The notes beneath the pieces were generated by a model. The model was not told the origin of the DNA. It was given only the letters and a program-made list of their open reading frames with translations, and did not search any database. A DNA stretch of 64,000 nucleotides from Entonaema liquescens (taxonomy: Eukaryota > Ascomycota > Sordariomycetes > Xylariales > Xylariaceae). This document shows, piece by piece, positions 1-10,110 of this stretch. Position numbers and translations under genes: made by a program. The stretch covers positions 1-64,000 of the forward strand of contig CADCSX010000003.1 in NCBI GenBank assembly GCA_902805475.1, in the 5' to 3' direction. The number at the start of each line of letters is the position of its first letter. The first letter of the stretch is position 1.

Positions 1-148
1 CTAACCCTAACCCTAACCCTAACCCTAACCCTAACCCTAACCCTAACCCTAACCCTAACCCTAACCCTAACCCTAACCCTAACCCTAACCCTAACCCTAA
101 CCCTAACCCTAACCCTAACCCTAACCCTAACCCTAACCCTAACCCTAA
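1..148. repeat. Telomere tract (CCCTAA)n
   Basis: Uninterrupted CTAACC repeats run from base 1 to about 148, then break at 'taatccgattt'. The C-rich strand reads 5'->3' inward from the window start, which is the orientation expected at a left chromosome end with TTAGGG telomeres, the usual type in filamentous ascomycetes. The tract is essentially free of variant units. Confidence 0.99.
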
Positions 149-703
149 TCCGATTTATTATTAATATTTGCGCATTATATTCGTTTAAAAATTGAATTAA
201 ATTAATAATATTACGGGCTGATTTTTTATTTTAAATAAAATTTGAATTTAATTAAACTTAAAGTCGTTAAATTTTCCAATTTTTATTTTTATTTTTTTCA
301 ATTTTCGAAAGATTTTATTTTTCAAAAATAATTCGTAAAAATTTAATTTTGGTACCCTAACCCCAATCGGCCTAGCGGGGGCCTTATCTGATTCAACTCA
401 ACATGGGGGTCGGGGTTATCTGAATCAACTCGACCCCCGGTCACCCTATCAAAAAAACATCGTAACCCTAAATTTATTTGTTTCTCAACGGATTTAATCT
501 TGTAATTATTTAATTTATACCGTTAGATAGCCCCGATTTCAACGATTAAACGCATATAATATTTATTAAATTTAACCAAGGTTTGGGGCTAAGTCGATTT
601 GATTTAAATTTCAAATCAACTTAGCCCTTTATATATTTAATGTGGGTAAAAAATCGCCATACAATTCAAATCAACTCAGCCCTGAGTTGAATTGTCCTAA
701 TAG
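149..703. other. Telomere-adjacent AT-rich sequence with a repeated palindromic motif
   Basis: No gene is seen. A motif close to TCAACTCAGCCCC recurs in both orientations: 'ttatctgattcaactcaac' and 'ttatctgaatcaactcgac' are two direct copies about 40 bases apart (390-445). An almost perfect inverted repeat around 'gggctaagt...acttagccc' lies at 587-631, and another around 'acaattcaa...ttgaattgt' at 660-695. The surrounding sequence is AT-rich. This looks like a telomere-linked repeat rather than coding DNA. Confidence 0.55.
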
Positions 704-1309
704 ATAGAGCTGGAGTCGTTTCTCGCTAAGCTCTCTGACGAGCTGTGCGGTGTGGAAGGAATAGTGTTTTGTAGGGTTGGGGATATTCTTCGCCCTACCA
801 TCTTGTTCATGCGCTTACGCGCGGGAGTTAATATCAGCTCGCCAGGAGTACGACAGCGTTTCACTCGATCTTGGGAAATTCTATGTATAGCCGCAGAGAT
901 ATCTATCAAAGAAGATACCAACATACTAAAACTTGTAGAAACATGCCGCAACAAAACCTTGTTAAATGTCACGCAGCACTCGCTTTACTATAGGTCATAC
1001 AAGGTCGCTTGGGACGAAATAGAGAAGGTGGAAGAGGAGGTTCGTGTGCAAATCATCCAGGCTATGCAGGTGTCCAAGCGGAGGGCCCAACTCTGCGCAG
1101 CTCATCACCGCGAGATGAGCCGCCTCGCCAACCTGGTCTCAACAAAGATCCTCAATGGGAGCGCCACCTTCGAAGAAAAGGTTAGGAGGCTAGCCGACTT
1201 TGTGGAGAAGGGGCACCCTACCATAGCCATTAATCGACAATCCGCGCGTGCGCGTGTGGCAGATATTGTCAGAAAAAGCGAACGGCGTCGTCATAATATA
1301 TCCGCCTGA
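704..1309 (+). pseudogene. Relic of a two-copy subtelomeric gene family
   Basis: An open frame runs from just after a TAG (701-703) to a stop at 1307-1309, but it has no ATG near its beginning. The first in-frame ATG is at about residue 20 after a GTG codon at 752. The C-terminal two thirds match the protein encoded on the minus strand at 25129-25819: both carry LCAAHHREM, then a FEEK...L.(D/E)FVE block, then a SARA.VA block, and upstream a C(I/M)AAE...D.N(I/M)L.LV segment. The start region has no counterpart of the other copy's N-terminus, so this is probably a 5'-truncated copy. The function is unknown; the composition is helical and charged. Confidence in the paralogy is high; confidence that this copy is dead is moderate. 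Confidence 0.6.
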
Positions 1310-1554
1310 ACGCTTAAACATTCCCCGCAGACATTCAATCTGACTACACGGCAATGAGTAATTAGGCGCCTCTCATAGTGGACTCAACCACAAGGTAGAT
1401 CTGGACGCCGATGATATTTTATCGCAAGGAACTCTACACTTTGTTTAAAGAAGTATCCCTAGTAGTTAGGTAGATACCCTACGTAACCTGGTAGTAGGAA
1501 TTATCACTCAGATGGCAAACCATATTTTCCGTAACTCTTGAATGCGGCATCTTA
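1310..1554. other. Spacer without recognised content
   Basis: Mixed-composition sequence between the relic gene and the pentamer tract. No convincing reading frame or repeat is seen. Confidence 0.5.
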
Positions 1555-1745
1555 AACATAAATCCATTCCATCCTATCCTATCCTATTTCCTATCCTATC
1601 CTATTTTGTCCTGTCTCATCCTATCTTGTTTTATCGTATCCTGACCTATCCCGTCTTGTCCTATCCTATCGTATCGTATTCTGCTTTATTCTTTCTTATC
1701 CTATGCTGTCCTATTTTATCTTGTTTTGCTAAATTTCATTCCATT
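1555..1745. repeat. Degenerate CCTAT/TCCTA pentamer satellite, strand-asymmetric
   Basis: The top strand is almost purely pyrimidine plus A and is built from variants of CCTAT and TCCTA (for example 'cctatcctatcctattt'), drifting to tcttatc, gtcctat and cgtatc. It breaks down into AT-rich DNA after about 1745. The short frame that can be translated across it (YPILFPILSY-like) is a repeat artefact. Confidence 0.85.
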
Positions 1746-1847
1746 TAGTTTTATGTTTTACCTCTTTTTCAAAAACTGGCATAACATAATTACAACCTTG
1801 ATTACTAAAAATCGTTTTTAAAATTACTTTTTAATATTAATAAATAG

Positions 1848-3157
1848 TTGTAAATTATATTATTTCACAATAACCTTATCGAGTATAAATACTTGTTATT
1901 TTATATTTTTTATATTTTTTATTTATTTTCGCATTATTTTAATTTTTAATAATTATCATATATTTTTATTTTTATTTAAACGAATTTATTTTTTAATTTA
2001 AAATTAATCACGTATAAAAATTAAAATTAAAAATTTTTAAATAAAAATAATGTTATTTATAAATTATTTTATTAATTTTTCCACGTAAATTACTTTATTA
2101 AAATAATTATACGTAAATAATTTAAAAATTACCGTATTTTAATATTTTAATTTAATTATTATATAATTAATTATTTTATATTTATATTAAAAAATAATTT
2201 TAAATAATTAATATATTTAAATTTTATTTTTTAAAACGTATTAATTAATATTAATTTTAATTAAATACGGTTATATTTATTAAAAAATCAATTTATAAAT
2301 AAAAAAAATTAATTTACGAATAATTTTAATTAATTTATAAATAAAATAATTTAAAAAATAATATTTTAATAATTTATATTATTTAAATTTTTGTAAAATA
2401 AATAATGTAAAAATATAATTTTTATAAAATAATATTATAATTTAAAAAAAATATTATTAAATATTTAAAAATTAATTTATAAATAAAAAAAATTAATTTA
2501 TAAATAATTACGTTTTAATTAAAAAAAATGATATTTACAATTAAATAATATACGATAATAACGTTTTTAATATAAAATAAATAAATTTATATAATTATTA
2601 TAATAAAACGCGTTTAAAAATATAATTATTTTTAAAATTAATTATATTTTAAATAAAATATAATTAAATATTAATATTTATAAATAACTTTTTTTAAACA
2701 TTTAATAAAATATTTAATAATACGTTTAATAAATTTAAATTTATAAAAATTTAAATAAATAAAATTAATTTATAAATAATAAATAAATTTTATAATAATT
2801 AAATAACACACGTACGTATTATTACGTAATACGTACTTAATATAAAAAAATACTTATATATTTTAAATTATATAAAAAACGCGTTTTTCCCGTTTTTTAA
2901 TAATAAATAATTTCTTTTTTAAACATTATTAATACATTAATCTTAACTTATTTATTTACTTGTTATTACTTTACCATTATTCCTTTTACGTACGTACTTA
3001 CTAACATTTTAAATTCAAGTTTTTTTAAAATTTAAATAATGGCATGTCATTTTACTGGTAATTATTAGTCAATTTAACGTGTTAATTACTTACAGCCGTT
3101 CGGTGGGGTAATTTACGTGGAAAAGCTAGCAAAGTAATTTGTAAATAGCATTACTCT
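1848..3157. mobile_element. RIP-mutated terminal-inverted-repeat element, diverged copy of the 51.3-52.1 kb element
   Basis: The right terminus (3108-3157, ending in 'gcattactct') aligns without gaps over 50 bases to the right terminus of the element at 51348-52138; most differences are C/T or G/A. At the left, 'tatttca' at 1861 followed by 'aaccttatcgag' resembles the left terminus of that element. The 7-mer 'taaatag' occurs just outside both ends (1841-1847 and 3158-3164) and could be a target duplication, although it could arise by chance in such AT-rich DNA. The interior is more than 80 percent A+T by eye and has no usable reading frame. The right end is secure, the left end tentative. 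Confidence 0.6.
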
Positions 3158-3279
3158 TAAATAGATATAGCTACTTAATAGAAAGCTTCGTTCATCTGAA
3201 CATTATACCTAGCTAATAGCTGGTTATGTTGTTTAACTTCAGCCTTGTAAAATCTGAGCCACAGTCCTCTGCTCTAATA

Positions 3280-5921
3280 TCATCTATCCTCGTCCTCGTC
3301 CTCCTCATCCCCGTCCTCATCCTCGTCCTCATCCTCCTCATCCTCCCCCTCTAGCACCTCTTCATCATCTTGTGTTCCTAAATCATTATCTTCACCAAGA
3401 TATATACCCTCAGAGCCCATAGAATCACTCTCTATAAATGTCGAAGTCTTGGTCGTAGTTATAATAGTGGCGCTAAGGCGTATTCTCTCTTGTACAATCG
3501 CATCGCGCCTTTCTTGAAGAATTAGTGATGACCGTAACTCGTTTAGTTCTGTTAATGTTTTTGGCGCATCGGAGCTCTTCTTGGAAGCGATTACAATGCG
3601 GGAGAGGACTGGGAGTGGGAAGAACGGTCGAATACCTCCCATCCTCGTAGCGTTAGCAGCTCTAATAACGACAGCAAGGTCTTTTGATGTCAATTCGAAT
3701 ATAGGCGCTGTTTCTGGCTTTGGAACAGCACTATCGTTCGCTTGGAAAGCTCGCCTCTCAATTCTGCGAAGAAGCTCTGACAGGTAACTGACCGGGTACT
3801 TCTCTTGGCGAGCGTAGTAACTAAGTGTTTCGCGGTGGATCGTTACCACGGACTTGGTACCATCTTGGTGCTGCATCTTTAGAAGGAACAATTCAAGAAA
3901 TCGATCTGTAGTTTTGTTGACCCAAGGAATTGATCCACGATAGTCAGTACGGCAAATAACTACGTATTGCAGTGCTAACACTAGAAAGTTTGGGTTAAGC
4001 TTGAACAGACCATGTAGTGCAAGACTTCTCAACCTCTTACAAAAGGTCTTGCTCCAGTTAGGATTCTCCCTCGATTGGTCTTCTTTGTCTCTTAAGGTTC
4101 CAGAATATCGGAGGTTGTTTCGGGCGGAGATGATCTCGGTGGGGAAGCAACCCAGAAAACGGCGTAAGAACTTCCATAATGGAAGGATGTTTTTATTTTT
4201 CCCGACGTCTAACTTAGCTAACTCCGCCGCAAGTGAATCTCCTTTCCACTCCTCTAATAACCTCTCTTCATCTTGCTTTGTCCAATACTCATCGAATCTG
4301 ATGTCCATGATGGAGGAGCGGCAATCGTCCATCGTGATTGGTGGACGGAGTATCGTCAATGAGTCTGCAGTCTCCTTCTGGATTTTATCGAGGCGCGATA
4401 CGAAAAGTAAAGCGACGTTCTTCATTGATTCAGTCAGCCCTTCGAAGTGTGCCAAGAGTATATCCTCTTTCTCCTTCTCCTTCTTGGATTTCGGTGAAGT
4501 TTGAGAGACATAACCTGGAGGATATTTCATTATGTAACCATCTTCATCTAAGTCAACGTCGGTACCGTCCTGGGTGCCGTCAGTTTCCCATTCGTCACCC
4601 TTATCTTCTCCGTTCAGGTGCAAAAGCTCGCTACATCTTGCACATACTTTTCTGGGCTCTTGTCTATCCGGATGGGTGGCCTGCTGCTTTAAGACCTGGG
4701 GGAAATCTTTATTGCAAATGTCGCATTTCCAGGTTACTTTGGCTCTCCGTCTTGTACTTGAATATCCCTGGGACAGTTGCCAGGCTCGATTCAGGCCAGT
4801 ATTTAGGCTCGGCAGATCTGCAACCTGGTTCCGCAAATATCTGTACAGATCCAAAGAGGCTTGCGTCGTATGGGGAGAAGGCTTGACCTGATTCACCGGC
4901 AAGGTATTGAGATAGACGGTGAGGAGACCTTCTACTAGAATAATGTAAGGTCGTTTGCTATGGTCGTTATCGGTTGTGGCAAGGATCCTAAAGTTTGGTC
5001 TGTGTTTCTTGGCAATCATATCCTCGTGAACTGTCTTGCCTATGACGTAGCCCTTGGTTGCTTTCAAGGCACAGCGGAGGTAAGAAGCAATTCGTGTCCA
5101 CAATCCTTCTTCCGCCGTACCAGAGCCGACATAAGCCCCTGGCCCTATTAAGTCGATATAAACGCCTATATCATTTGAGCCCCATGGCGGCCTGGGCAGA
5201 CCTTTTATTAGATCATCATGTTCTAGGCCAGGCTTCCCGAGGACGGCTTGTGCATGAAGGGGGATATCCTGGTAGCAACAGTCTAAGAGCTTATCGAGCT
5301 TCCAATCTTGGAGCAATTGGTATATTCCTAAATTCATGGGCGCTCCATTAGGCGTAACTGACAGGGCTTGTAAGTCTATTCTCTCGATATACTCAAATAA
5401 GACTCGGAGTAAGTCTCCGAATATTCTTCGAAATCGTAAAATATTCTCCTTGTCTGGGGGAGTTAAATCGGCTCCTTGGGGCACTGGAGGATATTCACTA
5501 CCGAATATTTGAAATAGTTTCTCTTTCTGATATAGGGGAATTGATTTAGGGACTTTTTCCTGTGGATCTTCTGAAGTGGGCTCGTACAAAACTTCTTTGT
5601 CTTTTAGTTGTTGGTCGAAAAATGGCTCACGGTCGTCGACGCTGATATAGTCGTCCTGAAGCGAATCATGGATGTCGAAGAATACCTCGGCACCCGAGAT
5701 GTCCTCCTCGGCATCTAGATGCTCGTGGGCATCCCAGAATTGAGTTTCTGTAGTGTCTGTCGGGATGTCGGTTTTAGATCTCTTATTCGAACCTTGAATA
5801 ATTTTAGATCATGGTCAGATACAGCCAAAAGGTAATCAACATCTCCTTTACGGATATATTGAGTACGGATCTTTGATGGTGGTTCGGAGGAAGGTGCATC
5901 AATTGTAGTGTTTAGTTGAAT
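3280..5921 (-). CDS. GIY-YIG-like putative endonuclease with CxxC zinc finger and acidic tail
   Basis: A long minus-strand gene with two well-supported exons: 5852-5921 and 3280-5792, joined in frame across a 59-nt intron (5793-5851, GTAAAG...CTGAC...CAAG). The acceptor just upstream (ccttaacag, ending at 5922) implies at least one further 5' exon. A candidate begins with an ATG at 6202 (MSVTRMPLES), but its donor is unresolved and the frames in between conflict, so the 5' end is left open. The protein (over 850 residues) has a GVY...AYVGSGT...R segment resembling a GIY-YIG nuclease core, with a downstream glutamate in a VEG context. A Cys-x2-Cys / Cys-x2-Cys pair (CDIC...CARC) follows, then a charged, proline-poor region and a C-terminal run of Asp/Glu. 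A nuclease role is inferred only from the motif; the GVY-YVG spacing (8 residues) is shorter than usual. It could instead be a catalytically inactive DNA-binding relative. Confidence 0.6.
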
Positions 5922-5983
5922 CTGTTAAGGGAACATAAGGAAGATAGTGCTCCTGCTCCGGTTGGGGTTCCTAGGGGTGGATA

Positions 5984-6202
5984 TCATGGGGTGCTTGATC
6001 GGAGTGAGAGGGGAATCACATAACGGGCAGCATCCGTCATCACTTGTATCTGCGCCTCGAGATGAGATGTGGGCACCGTTACCATCATCAGGAATAATGC
6101 AATTGATGGGGTCTTACTGCTGTTGTTGCCAGTTTCTGGCCCAATCAATATTCTCTTGCGATTTCCGTCAATAGATTCTAGTGGCATGCGGGTCACAGAC
6201 AT
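5984..6202 (-). CDS. Candidate 5' exon of the GIY-YIG-like gene (unresolved)
   Basis: A genuine ATG at 6202 opens a short frame with GNRKR near its start. A second frame in the same stretch contains a CCPLC motif and reads as protein-like, in the same phase as exon 5852-5921. The two frames cannot both be translated without an intron or a frameshift. A GTAAG donor at 6117 gives the wrong phase with the acceptor at 5922; a weaker GTAACG donor at 6082 gives the right phase and a 161-nt intron. Either this is the first exon with an unusual intron, or the 5' end of the gene is damaged. Confidence 0.35.
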   Translation of the reverse strand: MSVTRMPLESIDGNRKRILIGPETGNNSSKTPSIALFLMMVTVPTSHLEAQIQVMTDAARYVIPLSLRSSTP

Positions 6203-6558
6203 CTTGAAATAAGAAATAATCTTTAGGGAAAAGCGAGAACACCGTTATGCGTAAATCCACTATGCGTTATACCAACATAGATCGAACCATTTGGACTGAG
6301 AAAAGGAAGATACACTGGTAACCATCACCCAATCCAAAGAATGACTAATTAGCAAGCTAGTCACTTTTTTCGTTTCATCGAATAGGAAAGAGCGGAGCAG
6401 TGCGGCAAGTATAAGAAGTTGTAGGTGGCGCGGCCCATATTGGGCAGTCATACCGCCCTCCTTGGATAAAGCGAACCTTCCCACCTAAATAAGTTAGTAG
6501 GTAATCCAAGAAGGAAGCCGCATATGCCTCTTTACGTATTGAAGCAATCAAACCTCCT
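6203..6558. other. Intergenic spacer
   Basis: Upstream side of the GIY-YIG-like gene. No supported gene is seen; the sequence includes several TA-rich direct-repeat fragments but nothing recognisable. Confidence 0.4.
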
Positions 6559-6986
6559 ATGCGAATGAGAACTCACTACCACTTAGTATATGTGAACCAC
6601 TCATACCTTTCTGCAGCCCGAAGGTGTAGGGAACTTGCAGCCCGTAATCCTGTAATCCATAGGCACAGTTACCTATGTGGAATCGAAAACTTGGAGTTTG
6701 TTCTTCAGCACGATGGCGGATGCTGTAAGATATGGTACAATATAGCCCAGCGGCAGTCAGAATTTGATGAGTATCTAGAGGGCCATGGGTGGCTATTGGC
6801 GGAGTTCTCTGACGGTGTAGGCTGTTACCTCAACGTAGATTAGACGATCGCACGTGTGATACTTCGGATGCAATCCGTGGTCCCAGACCTTGAACCCGAA
6901 CTAGCAAACCTCAATCCACTATCATCGGATGAAGTCCAGAAAATGAAGTGCCATGATCTTTTCGAAGCTTTATCCGTTTCTTCATA
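6559..6986 (+). pseudogene. Possible gene remnant of unknown family
   Basis: An ATG at 6559 opens 94 codons with protein-like content (two adjacent cysteines, then WYNIAQRQSEFDEYL and a hydrophobic C-terminus) ending at 6843. A second plausible piece follows in another frame, beginning MQSVVPDLEPEL near 6868 and ending in a TAG at 6984-6986. No family is recognised. The small size, frame change and position beside the telomere suggest a decaying gene, but a small two-exon gene cannot be excluded. Confidence 0.3.
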
Positions 6987-7791
6987 GGCAGACTCTTATT
7001 ATCAGACTTGGAATACATTACTCACGGAGGGTTGATAACTAGGAAAACCCGATTCTGTTTATGGCGTCAGCTAAGCAGATATCGGATGACGCAGTGCATG
7101 GCAAGTCTACACCAGAATCGCCACCAACCTGCGCCTAGGCCCGTTTCAAATTATAGGGGCGTAGATTTCAATCCATACCTAGACTTGGGCGTAATAGCTA
7201 CATGTGTAGATGGCAGGTGATACTGTACCAAGAATTTAACGCTTAGTAGATATTACTAGCATTAAGTAAGACAGCTTTGATATATCGCCTTTGGTGCCTA
7301 ACTAGGTAGGTACCTTATAGAATACCTAACCTCGTAGCATTAGCCCATGAACCATACTTTTAGCCCCTAAATTATCCCTTTCCCCTGATATTCCGTGAAG
7401 GAACTACGGGTATGGTATGATCTAAATATGTTCAGCAATATAACGTCTCTTAGGCACACCGTATCGTATATACTATACCAATCCAGTTCAGGACGAATAC
7501 GCATTGTAAGACTTGTAGTAAATATTGGATGCAACTGGGCTAGCTTGAGCTGTTGGCAATATAGGTAGGTAGGTACCTACCTAGCCCCGGTTGCCTAAGA
7601 ACCCGCAGATTTCCAGTGAAGGCATCCCTAACCCCGCTGCCGACAAATGCACCACACCCCTCCTGCACGTAGTAAAAAATTTCCTCACTCCTTCGAAATT
7701 CTAAGCTTTCTTTTTATATCAACAACATTCCGCATCGTTTTAGTCTGCCAACTCATTGTTACTTACCATCACCATCACCACCATCGTCATC
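6987..7791. promoter_or_regulatory. Upstream region of the zinc-knuckle gene
   Basis: About 800 bases without a gene. It contains a palindromic GGTACC cluster ('taggtaggtacctaccta', about 7566-7585) of a type scattered through the non-AT-rich spacers of this window. It ends in a pyrimidine/CAT-rich leader (ACCATCACCATC...) directly before the ATG at 7792. No TATA box or binding site can be assigned with confidence. Confidence 0.35.
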
Positions 7792-9066
7792 ATGGAAAAC
7801 TCGAATGAAAACAGTGCTCAACGCTCCGACGAGCCGAGTGACAATACGTCAGGCCCCTCGAAGGCGTCTTCTGAGACTGCGAAGCCCGACCAGCCACAGC
7901 CCCAGCCCCAGAACCCGAACCAGACTGTGCAATCTCCTGGTGGAGGTCAGCTCTTTGGACAGAAGCACGACTCACAAGCCTTAGAAGCTAGCGCCGCTAA
8001 CGACTTTTCCGATCGTGTGGTATTGGCTTCTCCGAACAAAGTCCAGAACCACTTCCAGCGTGGTCGCCTAGTCGACATGACCGATCTGAGCCCTAGCCCG
8101 GCCAATAACTTTGCTGTCCCGTCACCGAATATGGTGGTGGCGAAGTACACCGAAGGTCAGGCCATGAAGGACACCCTCATACCCATGTGGAAGCAGCATA
8201 ACGGCGGATTCATCCCACCGACGTTAGTGACAATGACCCGTATCCGTCCGGGCGCCCGGTACCAAGCTCGGCTCCAGGAGCAGCTTGAGGAAGAACCGGA
8301 AAGCTTGGCGAACTTCCGTTCAGGCGTCAGACTTCCCGCACCTGCCCGAACCGAAGCTCTTCCTGCGCCTGCTGCAGAAGAGGGAAGGAAGAAGAAGACC
8401 AGAGCCGAGCGCAGGAGCGCGAGACGGGAGCGCGAGAGAAATGCAGCGCGAGCAGCCTCTCAAGCCTCCGGGGCCCCCTCGTACAGCACACCCACCTGTG
8501 CGAACTGCAAGCAGCCGGATCACCTCCTGGCACGCTGTCCCGGTCCAGTGGATGAGGACGGTTTTGTCTCGGGCTGCGTGGTCCACAACACCATGAAACA
8601 CGGGTATGACGACTGCTCAATGGTCGCCTTCTATACCTCGAGGATGCACTTTAGCGCCCTCGTGGAGAGCCGCTCGGGTCTTCCCCCGATCCGCTCCATG
8701 ACTAACTGGGTTGACCTGGCTACCAACCTCCAGGACACAAGACTAGCGGCGTACCCGCTAACCCGCGCCTTTAGTCTGAAGGTTTCCAAGGAGGCTATCG
8801 GCTCCTACAACTTTACCGAGAATGCTCCGGTGAGTCAGCTGGGGCTTGATCCCCTCACCTGCTCTTTCGAGGCCTTGGTCCAAAACCACACGCGCCTTCG
8901 CCTGACCGAAGTGCCGGGTGGGATTGATCAGGCCAACGAGAAGGTGGTTGAGGAGGAGACCCGGCAGCCTCGTCAGCCTGAAAATGCTCAGGAAGACACG
9001 CCAATGCGTGAACCTGAGGACCTCATCGACTATGAGAATATGCCTTTTGATGAGATCGAAGATTAA
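7792..9066 (+). CDS. CCHC zinc-knuckle protein of unknown function
   Basis: A single-exon gene of 424 codons. The frame is open upstream of 7792 but only through non-ATG codons, so the ATG giving MENSNENS is chosen. The N-terminal 60 residues are rich in Ser, Pro and Gln. Residues about 199-222 are strongly basic (KKKTRAERRSARRERER), and a canonical zinc knuckle follows, C236-x2-C239-x4-H244-x4-C249. A second Cys/His set (C262, H265, H270, C275) lies just after it. The C-terminus is acidic (MPFDEIED). CCHC knuckles bind single-stranded nucleic acid in retroelement Gag proteins and in cellular RNA-binding proteins. No protease or polymerase follows, and base composition is normal, without RIP. 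It may be a host gene family or a domesticated Gag; the sequence does not decide. Confidence 0.75.
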   Translation: MENSNENSAQRSDEPSDNTSGPSKASSETAKPDQPQPQPQNPNQTVQSPGGGQLFGQKHDSQALEASAANDFSDRVVLASPNKVQNHFQRGRLVDMTDLSPSPANNFAVPSPNMVVAKYTEGQAMKDTLIPMWKQHNGGFIPPTLVTMTRIRPGARYQARLQEQLEEEPESLANFRSGVRLPAPARTEALPAPAAEEGRKKKTRAERRSARRERERNAARAASQASGAPSYSTPTCANCKQPDHLLARCPGPVDEDGFVSGCVVHNTMKHGYDDCSMVAFYTSRMHFSALVESRSGLPPIRSMTNWVDLATNLQDTRLAAYPLTRAFSLKVSKEAIGSYNFTENAPVSQLGLDPLTCSFEALVQNHTRLRLTEVPGGIDQANEKVVEEETRQPRQPENAQEDTPMREPEDLIDYENMPFDEIED

Positions 9067-10110
9067 TAACTTGCGGCGAGTAGAGGCTTACAGCCGAATC
9101 TTGCTCCAAGGATACCTGCTTCCGTGGCGGCCAAGATACGAGGAAGAAACGAAATTGAATTGCTAGGAGTTACGGAGGGTAGGGGGACGGGGTCGAAGCT
9201 CTCATTGTTGCACTTGTAGCTACCTATGTAATTTTTAATAATGAAAAGAACACTGGGATGCTGCCACCACATTTTCGTTCCACTATTAGCCTGCAGAGGC
9301 CGTAGATCACGTAGACTGGCTTCGTTGAATATCGATCTCGTTATAATCAAAGCTTGATGCGAATAAGGTACGTCATCTAAGTTGATACTTACCACTATTA
9401 CCATCCCATAGATCCCAGGCTCTAGCTAAACCCAGATATGAAGTAGGTAGCACAGTAGGCCATGGCAAAAGAACCCGTGAGCCCTTCATCACGTAGATCT
9501 AGGCCTAATCCTACCTGGCCCCATTTTGAACCTCTGACAAGTCATGGGACCCCCGGACCACCTAGACGACTTCAGGTCTCGGGTTCTAGTCGGAGACATG
9601 TATGATGTAGGTCACGACTAATGTACTAAACTGTGTATATTAAGTCCTGGAAAGGTCCGTGTAGTAAAGATAACTACCTACGTATTTTCAAAGAATAGGA
9701 GGGGGTATTGATAACTTGTATTCATCCTCAATCTTAAGATTGATATCTAACTACATCCGGGTAACGCGAAAGGGATATTAGAACATGCTAAACTACCTTC
9801 ATCCATACCGGTTCACTCCGGGTTAAATGTAGACACGATGCTATCCATAACGCTCACGTCCGTATGCTCCTCGACCTCGGTGAGGAGGTGGCTAGGCAGC
9901 AGAGTAAGATCTCGGGCGAAGTAGTCCAAGCGACTCATAAACAATTATGTATATATGGCAAAACAGGAAGACTCCCCCGGCATTCGTTACGGACGTCTAG
10001 GACTTTTCCCTTGTTAATCTGGATTTCCTTTGATAATACCAGATCGAACGGCCGCACTCGCGTGTTCCCGGGAATTACTACGAGGTTATGCTTGTAAACC
10101 GACAAAAGTT
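9067..10110. other. Spacer before the AT-rich block
   Basis: Normal-composition sequence with no convincing gene. A short ATG frame at 9864-10097 has no recognisable features. Composition drops sharply to AT-rich from about 10110, marking the left edge of the RIP-affected block. Confidence 0.4.

Noticed and set aside
752..808. GTG at 752 as a start codon for the subtelomeric family relic
   Set aside because: GTG is not a normal start in fungal nuclear genes, and the frame continues upstream to a TAG at 701-703 without an ATG.
1542..1748. Tyr/Pro/Leu-rich frame beginning at 1542
   Set aside because: A translation of the CCTAT pentamer tract.
7008..7220. 70-codon frame on the plus strand
   Set aside because: It starts at TTG, has no domain and lies in a spacer.
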